Under the pieces are notes generated by a model that worked only from the letters and a program-made list of their open reading frames with translations, did not search any database and was not told the DNA's origin. The translations under genes were made by a program, and so were the position numbers. Shown here one piece after another: positions 57,251 through 64,000 of a stretch of DNA of 64,000 nucleotides. The stretch comes from Siniperca chuatsi (taxonomy: Eukaryota > Chordata > Actinopteri > Centrarchiformes > Sinipercidae): positions 23,257,333 through 23,321,332 of the forward strand of contig NC_058045.1 in assembly GCF_020085105.1 (NCBI RefSeq), written 5' to 3'. Within the stretch, counting starts at the first letter, position 1, and each line of letters begins with the position of its first letter.

Positions 57251-60200
57251 CACACTGAGTGTGTTCCTTCTTACATCTGTGTGTGTATCCAAGCATGCAG
57301 CTCCCCGAGCCTGTCTGCCAGTGTGTGAGGCTTCACAGACTTAATTAGAACTTACACACTAATCACATTTCCCACACTGCCTCCAGCCAGCAGTGATTAG
57401 CCCACATAATAAATATAAATTCTGAAAAAAAAAGGGGGGGGGACTTTTTCATTAATGGCCAGTCTACTATGCAGAGGGGCAGGCAAAGCCACAGATCCTA
57501 TTAGGAGAATGAGGATGAAAAAAATGTACTCATATATTTCTTCAACTCATTTACTGCAAGAGGTGATAATATTCAGGATGAAGTAATAAGACTGTAATGA
57601 GCAGGAGGGCAAGTATCCCTAGAAGCATTTTCCTGCTGTAGGATGGAATCTGGAGACAGCTTTTCACACATGAATATTAATAATATTTTTCAGTGGACTC
57701 ACATGCTTTTAAAATCCTGTGAATAGAACTGGGTGTTTTTTACAAGCCCCATACGGTGATTCCAGTTTACCCTTTGACAGACGTTTTGAGTTATCATAGC
57801 AGGAAGAACACAGGTGTAACTAACAACATTAAAGATGGCTCCATTCCATTTCAGTGCCCCAGTAAGTCATGTTATTAATTAATGTTATTCATTACACCTG
57901 CGCCTTTTCTGTCATAACATGTCAAAATGTCCGCTGTGAAAAGGGCCTATTGAAGTGAAACAATGCCGTTCTTTTGTAGGCCAACTCGGATGTTAGCATC
58001 GCAGGGTTCCATCGGCAAAAGTCTAATGGGATTCTTCCTCTGGATTGACGCAGAAAACAAACTCTGTGGCCAACAAAGGCTTTATAACACTTGCAGGTAA
58101 TGTTCAACAAGATAATCTTCACAAATTATCACCATGTTAGGAGTATAAACAATAACTGTCTTACAACAGATTTGTACAAGTTTTTTTGAGTTTTTCTTTT
58201 TTTCCACCTTGAGTTCTGTGACTCAGAATCTTTTCATATTACACACAACATGGCTGGCTTAGTCTATCGAAATCATCAGTAACCTATTACGGCATCAGTT
58301 TTCTGTTTCTGTGCACGAAACCCCTAACAAATTCATCCATATCCAGCCCAGTTGTTATGGCCTTCTCATGAGCCAGAATCACCAAATTTCGCTTTCTCTC
58401 ATGTAACATAGTGCAGCAAAAGGGGGAATGAACACGGGACAAAGTCGAGAAAGAGCTCTGAAATGATAGTGAAGTAACTGCCCCACGCTAAATATACATT
58501 TATTATATGGCCAGATCAACCAATCAGATATAAGTAAACTTCGATTAAACTTGCATTATTTTTTGGCCACTACAGGGCAGCAGAACACACTGAAAACACA
58601 ACATTGACACGAGGAGGCTATTAGCCTAGCTTAGCATAAAGACTAAAAGTAGGGGGAAACAGCTAGCTTTGCTCTGTCCAAAAGCTCACTAATTAATATG
58701 TTGTATCTTGTTTTTTTAATCCAAACTCAAACAGAAATGTACATGTATTAATTTGTGGTTTTAGGGGGAATTACATGGTGTAACTATTTCTTGACAAACA
58801 ACAATTTATCCATCCATCAAGTGAATAAGCGTATTTTCCTAAATGTCGAACCATTTCTTTTAGAGCTAATTGAGTTGGACGCTGTTGAAACCAGATGTTC
58901 TGCAAATAATAAGTGAGTTTAACTAACAGAGGTCTTCAGTAATGATTTGGCCTCATATCACCTCTGTGACACCTGTGCAGTTCATGCTGGGTGTTAACAT
59001 TTTGTGTTTTCAGTGCTATAAATCAAGGTTACCCCAGTTGGAGCTGAGAGAGTGTGGGCAAATAATTAAGATGATTCACATAAACCAAGTTGGCACCATC
59101 ATGCCTATAAATGCACTGTTGAACTTGCCCTGTCACGTCTCCTCAGAGGTTGAGCAGTAATTTTCCAGATCCTTCCTGCATGTTGGTACAGTGCTGACAC
59201 GCAGCTGGCAGCTGACTCCTTTTGGAGGCAGCGTGTGAAAGTCAGCAGAGACATTCTCTCACTAACGCTATTTCTTACGCTTGTAAAAGTCACATTCACT
59301 AACAGGAGCGCTGCTGTCTCATAGACTGTGTGAGCTCAGGTACATGACAGTGCATAAGAACAGCTTGTGTGTGTGACAGAGAAAAAGACTTAGTGTGTGA
59401 CAGTGTTTAAGAGTGTAAACTCAGCAGACCTGTCCCGCTCTATTTCCTCAGCTTCTCTTTTCACCCTATAATAATCAATGGTGGGCTCTGGACTCAGTTG
59501 GCACGGTGACACTAGATAGATCAACATTACATTACAGATGAGGCCTGTCGCCAGCCTGCGGGGACTGCCGACTCAAACACACTTCATTCTCCTCTCTTAT
59601 TCTCTTTAGTCATTCCTATCGTCTGTCTTTATCTGTGTGTCCTGTCTACCCCTTCCCTCCATTCAAAGCAGAGAGCCTGCTATTTGCATCCTACAAGCAT
59701 ATCTCTGTAGACGTCTGTGGGAATGTGTGTAAATACAGTCCAGCAAAGTGTCGGTGTTGTGTTTGTGTTGTTGGGCTGCCTGGTTCATTTGTATTAATAT
59801 TTCAGCTCCACAGTGGGCTGCACCTCTACATGCTGTATGTAGATGAATTATGTAACAGAAAGGAGCGGGGCACGGAACAGCCATTTCCACTTCATCTCAA
59901 TCTCACAGCGTCTTCATCTGTTTGAGGTGTGTTCAAAGTGAAGGATAGAGAGAGTGGATGTGCTGAGGATGTGTGTGTTTAGGATGGGGGTCTCTCTCCT
60001 TTATCTCCATGCTTTTCTCAGATATCTCCCTGTTCACTGATCATTATTATCGCTGGAAGTGGAACTCTTTGTCTCCTTGAAAACATCCATATTGATTGAT
60101 TCTTGGACATACCCCCCTCTGTACACAGACCCACACATAAACGTGTGCACTCATCCATGTCAGAAAAGACCAGCGTCCAGATGCCTTCTGTAAATTTTTA

Positions 60201-61783
60201 TTTGACAGCAGTAGCATTTGCATGAAAATAAATTGTTTTAAGTCAACAGAGACATAGTAGGTTTATCTTGTAAGTGAGTTAAATTCTAACCATAGACCTG
60301 GATACAGTAAATATGATTCGACTGAGCATGCAATATATAGTGGTTATTCAGTCTAATAAAGACAAACTGTGGAAGACTTCACAAACCAGACAACAGAAGA
60401 CTAACAAGGAAACAAAATACAACATTTGGAGTTGTACTCATACAGGAAAGTATGGTAGTACATCTTAAAATTGATTAAATGCAAATAATAAGTTTCCCTG
60501 CTTATTGTGTTTGGAGCAGCTCCCGATCTTTAAGACTTCCATTAGCATGTTGATGTTAAGCCTGATACAAATGGTCTGCTGATCTAGGATTTCTCTGGCC
60601 TTCCCAGCTCTAATGAATGAGACGGTCAAGGGAACCTGGCAGGAGGTTCCAGATCAGCGTGGAGAAGATTGAAAACCGCAGGCACATGTATTATAACCCT
60701 TCCTGATATTACAGTGTTGTTGTCTCTTTGCGTACAAATAAAACTGATCCAAATGCAATCCACCGCAGAAAAACCTTCATACATCATTACTGCTTGACCA
60801 GATTAGCCTTTGACTTTAGGTATTTCTTTCAGATTATATTGTGGTTTTTATAGTGATTCATTCGTTTTCTATATATAAATCCACAGATCTACAAGATCAC
60901 TAAAACTAAGAACTCTATTATTGGAGAGGTTTTTCAGAAATTGATTCAGCTACCTAACCTTATTTCCTTTTTCAATGGAGATCCGACAAGGATTAGGATT
61001 GGCATGCCATTGCCATTTTGTAAAATGTTTCCATCAATAAACACATTAGGTCATTAAAATAAGTCACTTGTCTACTTCCAAAATAAACAACTCTGAGTGG
61101 AATGTAAATCTACCCACTTTGATTTATAGCTAAAAAAAAGTATTGACTGTATATTGTTAATAACAAGCAATCACAAAATAAAGGGAAGTAGGTGCTAGTT
61201 GGTCCCAGTCATCCTGTTTGATCACAAGAATTATTCTCTTTGATAAGCAACTGTTATTATTTGGATTAACTTCTAATTCCCTGCTAGAGAAGTAATGGAC
61301 TGTTCCCTCTAGACCTGCACCAACATGGCAAGGCCAACGCATAAGTGCACAGTGTCTTCTGAATACATCTTAAGCTAGTACCGTAGATGATGTATTCGTA
61401 AGTGATAGTTGCATACATTGCTCTCGTTGAAGACAAATAAGACATATAGCCTGTATTCATATGAGAAATTTAAGTAAAAACTAGACATATACGTTGTCAA
61501 CATTCCGGCAACATTACAAGCAGCTCTAAGTGGCATGTTGACATTCTCAACATTTTTGTCTTTGCTCTGCTCTCTTCCTCAAAAACCTCTCACTCACTCC
61601 CCCAGTTAACCATGTTAGCCAATACAATACCCAAATAAGTAATACTTTATCCACACCCACTTGAGCAGCTCACCATCTGCACATACTTTTTACCTTTTGC
61701 CCAAAGCTATGATTGCTCTCTAGTTACTTAATTGTGAGGTTTGAAACAATGTGAACTTTGTCAGCAGATTTTAGATGAAGGCA
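57249..61783. other. Intergenic between the calb2 promoter and the PNP 3' end
   Basis: Contains an A-run/G-run junction near 57425-57442, the fourth palindromic repeat copy, and, towards the right, the presumed PNP 3' UTR. A possible AATAAA on the minus strand is at 60197-60202, about 1.6 kb past the PNP stop. No further gene is recognised. Confidence 0.4.
58617..58862. repeat. Palindromic teleost repeat, copy 4 (partial)
   Basis: Starts inside the family core (GCTATTAGCCTAGCTTAGC, then a GGGGGAAACAGCTAGCTTTG word) and continues to a right end AAATGTCGAACCATTTCTTTT. The left arm is missing. Confidence 0.75.
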
Positions 61784-63205
61784 CTAGATCTTGGTGATGA
61801 GGTGGCTGACGAGCCTCTGGATGTCCTGGGTCCGGCGCTGGGTGGTCCTCAGGACCTCCTCATGGTTTGCCTTCTCATTGCTGTCATAATCTGCCACGAC
61901 CTTGTTGGTGATGAGGGACAGACCCAAGACACGCAAGCCACAGTGACGAGCCGCCACCACCTCTGGCACTGTGCTCATACCTAGACAGAGGGAAGAAGTC
62001 TGTTTCAGGTGCACTGACATGACATGACTTAATCGCGAGTATAGATGTATGTACTATATACAGTAAATATAATGCAATTTGACAGCGACTTTCATTATCT
62101 AGCATTATTTCTGTCGGACACAATATTGATATATATGAATATAATACTGATAGTTTGGCAGCTGCATCATTTCATTTTTTTTTTTGCAGGGTTTTATGTG
62201 TTCTGTCGCAGAAACAGAGCAGGAGGTTATAACAGTGGAAAAACAGAATTGCATTAGGCCATATTGTATTGTGTTTGTATAATTCCGATTGCTTTTTCTT
62301 AAAAAAAACTGGCAGTTGTGTAAATAATTGGAGGAGACCCAGATGAAAAGTTGGTCTGAAGTGTCTATGATAAAAAATAAGAAACTATTGACAAAAATCT
62401 GAAAAGCTCTCTTGGCCATTTTGTATGCACGTTTGCAGACAATCTCTACTTGAATCTAAAACTACCTTAACCTCTGTGGTTTTAGCCTATAGCTTATTAG
62501 TTTACATTTTGGCAAATCTACATCATGGAAAGCCATCCTGCTTTGGCTACTAGCAGGTCCTATTCCAGGGGGAACACTACTGCAAAATTCAAATGCTGTG
62601 TGTATCTATTCAGAGCACATTATCTGTTCTTATCTGAATAATGTATTCACATTAATTTTTCCTAGCAAGCTGTACAGAGAGAGTGGCTTTCCCACAACAT
62701 ATCAGTATCCCTTTAAGTGAGCACAAGGGAGCTGTACTAACCCACAGCGTCAGCCCCCAGCGTCTGCAGGAGTCTGCACTCTGCAATGGTCTCGTATGTT
62801 GGTCCAGCCAGCATGCAGTAAACCCCTTCCTGCAGGAAACTGTTGCAGCCCTGCTCCTTTGCTGTTTGCTTGGCCAGAGCCCTCAACTCAAGGTCATACG
62901 CATCCGACATGCAAGGGAAACGCACTCCAAACCTGAAGAGACATTTAATGATTGAATGGGACACAGCAATATGACACAGATGTTGCCAGTGCACACTTTC
63001 ATAGTCCTGCCTCTGTGTTTGTGCTGTACCTTTCATCATTGTGACCACACAGTGGGTTCTGCCCTGCAAAACCCGGCATGTTGATGTGATCCTTAATGAG
63101 CATGATGTCTCCCACATCGTAACTGCCATTGAGTCCTCCCGCTGCGTTAGTCACAATCAGAGTTTTCACGCCCAGCAGGAAGAAGACTCGCACCGGGTAC
63201 GTCAC
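61784..63205 (-). CDS. pnp: Purine nucleoside phosphorylase, last three exons; 5' part lies right of the window
   Basis: Cytosolic purine salvage enzyme: phosphorolysis of (deoxy)inosine and guanosine to base and (deoxy)ribose-1-phosphate. Exons in order: 63205-63030, 62932-62742, 61980-61784, all GT-AG and in phase, giving 187 codons plus stop. They correspond to about human residue 96 to the end. Visible motifs: VTNAAGGLN (the Ala backbone of the phosphate/base site), [26 protein letters not shown] (with the purine-binding Glu; Tyr replaces the usual Phe before it), GMSTVPEV (Met and Ser of the site), SLITNKV (base-binding Asn) and KANHEEVL (the sugar-contacting His). The C-terminus ends SHLITKI, a few residues shorter than human. 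Teleosts have several pnp paralogues; which one this is cannot be decided. The exon encoding GRFHMYEGYPLWK-type sequence is not in the last 795 bp. Confidence 0.95.
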
Positions 63206-63956
63206 CTGGAGTGACAAACATGCTAGGCTTCAGAGACAGATACTGTCGTTCTTTTATTGTTTTGATGTATATCAGATTATTATAAATGGGAGTTACAAGA
63301 CGGAAGAGAAAACGCATCACATGAAAAGCCCATATTTTAAAAGGGGCAGCTTCTGCACATGCTGATGTCAATAGACTCTAGGATTTTTATTACTGTAGGT
63401 CCTCGTTGAACTGTGCATGTCTGAAACAGTGGTGGATCGCTACTAACCTTTATAGGGCAGCTGATGGCCCGTAAATGACTGTTGTTACTTCTCACTGCAG
63501 TCACATTTGGAAATTGCTTTTTCTATCTCATATTTCTCTACAGCTTGAATTGCCTGTGAAAGTGTTTTGCTGGTTAGTGCAGAAATGTTTTCAAGTACCC
63601 TGGTTTCTTGATAAGGTCAGTGCTGTCATTTTGGAACATTGGCCTGTTTGATATGAGTTTTGCATATTATAATGGTGGACTGTGTTGGAAGCTGACTTGT
63701 AGCTTTGTTAGGAATGAAATGTAAGCATAGTAAGCTGCATAGCCTATGTAACAGCAGGACTGTACATAGTTAAACTGTAACAGGGAGCTGTTAATGGTGA
63801 GTTGACTTTATTAAGCTCTTGGGTGGCAATACATATTTGTCTGTGTTAAGCTAGTTTTCAGTTGTTAACGATTATTTATGTTACCTGAGAAGGAGAAAGA
63901 AATAAAATCACACAGAAACAGAACTTAAAGGAAAACAAGATTAAGAGTGTACAGCC
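63206..63956 (-). other. PNP intron (continues past the window edge)
   Basis: Upstream of the exon at 63205 no further PNP exon is visible on the minus strand, so this is intron sequence as far as it goes. Confidence 0.6.
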
Positions 63957-64000
63957 ACTCTAGCGGCTCAGTGAGGTGGTGGTTTGGTGCTTTGAGCTAA
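63957..64000. repeat. Start of a teleost interspersed repeat, cut by the window edge
   Basis: CACTCTAGCGGCTCAGTGAGG followed by GTGCTTTGAGCTAA resembles the first bases of a common fish repeat (usually continuing ATGCTAAC). Too short to confirm. Confidence 0.4.

Noticed and set aside
56841-57296. Thr/His-rich open frames on the minus strand
   Set aside because: Pure translations of CA microsatellites.

Overview
The window reads as nuclear DNA of a ray-finned fish, most likely a percomorph teleost. It holds compact, intron-rich vertebrate genes (a fast-type sarcomeric myosin heavy chain, a synaptotagmin-like gene, a C-factor-type short-chain dehydrogenase, calretinin, purine nucleoside phosphorylase), many long CA/TG microsatellites, and interspersed repeats I recognise from percomorph genomes. 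There are no operons, CRISPR arrays or prokaryotic signals. Most listed ORFs are shadows of exons or repeat-derived frames. All exon boundaries were set by hand from reading frame, GT-AG signals and family knowledge.

Layout. 41-7457 (+) holds the 3' 22 coding exons of a sarcomeric myosin heavy chain, from the end of the converter through the IQ neck and the whole rod to the stop. Three exons carry small deletions (-2, -1, -1), each at a G or C triplet. 8519-9809 is a non-autonomous DNA transposon with terminal inverted repeats. 13238-17314 (-) is a complete eight-exon synaptotagmin-like gene (423 codons) convergent with the myosin gene; both C2 domains lack most calcium-binding aspartates. 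22009-25474 (-) is a complete six-exon SDR oxidoreductase (263 codons).

From 25.5 to 38 kb I see no host gene. This stretch holds tRNA-Pro-derived sequences, a pair of ~200-bp direct repeats, several dead non-LTR retrotransposon pieces (the largest at about 32.57-34.73 kb), a tandem repeat and a perfect hairpin. 38785-56645 (-) is a complete eleven-exon calretinin (calb2, 271 codons) with a GC-rich, TATA-like promoter and a cluster of long TG tracts just upstream. 61784-63205 (-) is the 3' part of a purine nucleoside phosphorylase gene whose 5' exons lie beyond the right edge. The genes are functionally unrelated (contraction, membrane trafficking, NAD(P)-dependent reduction, calcium buffering, purine salvage), so this is ordinary linkage, not a pathway cluster.

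I found no convincing undescribed biological system. The points most worth following are the myosin frameshifts, its GC-AG intron, the divergent synaptotagmin, a UG tract beside a calretinin 5' splice site, the tRNA-Pro-like pair, and a palindromic repeat family present in four copies.
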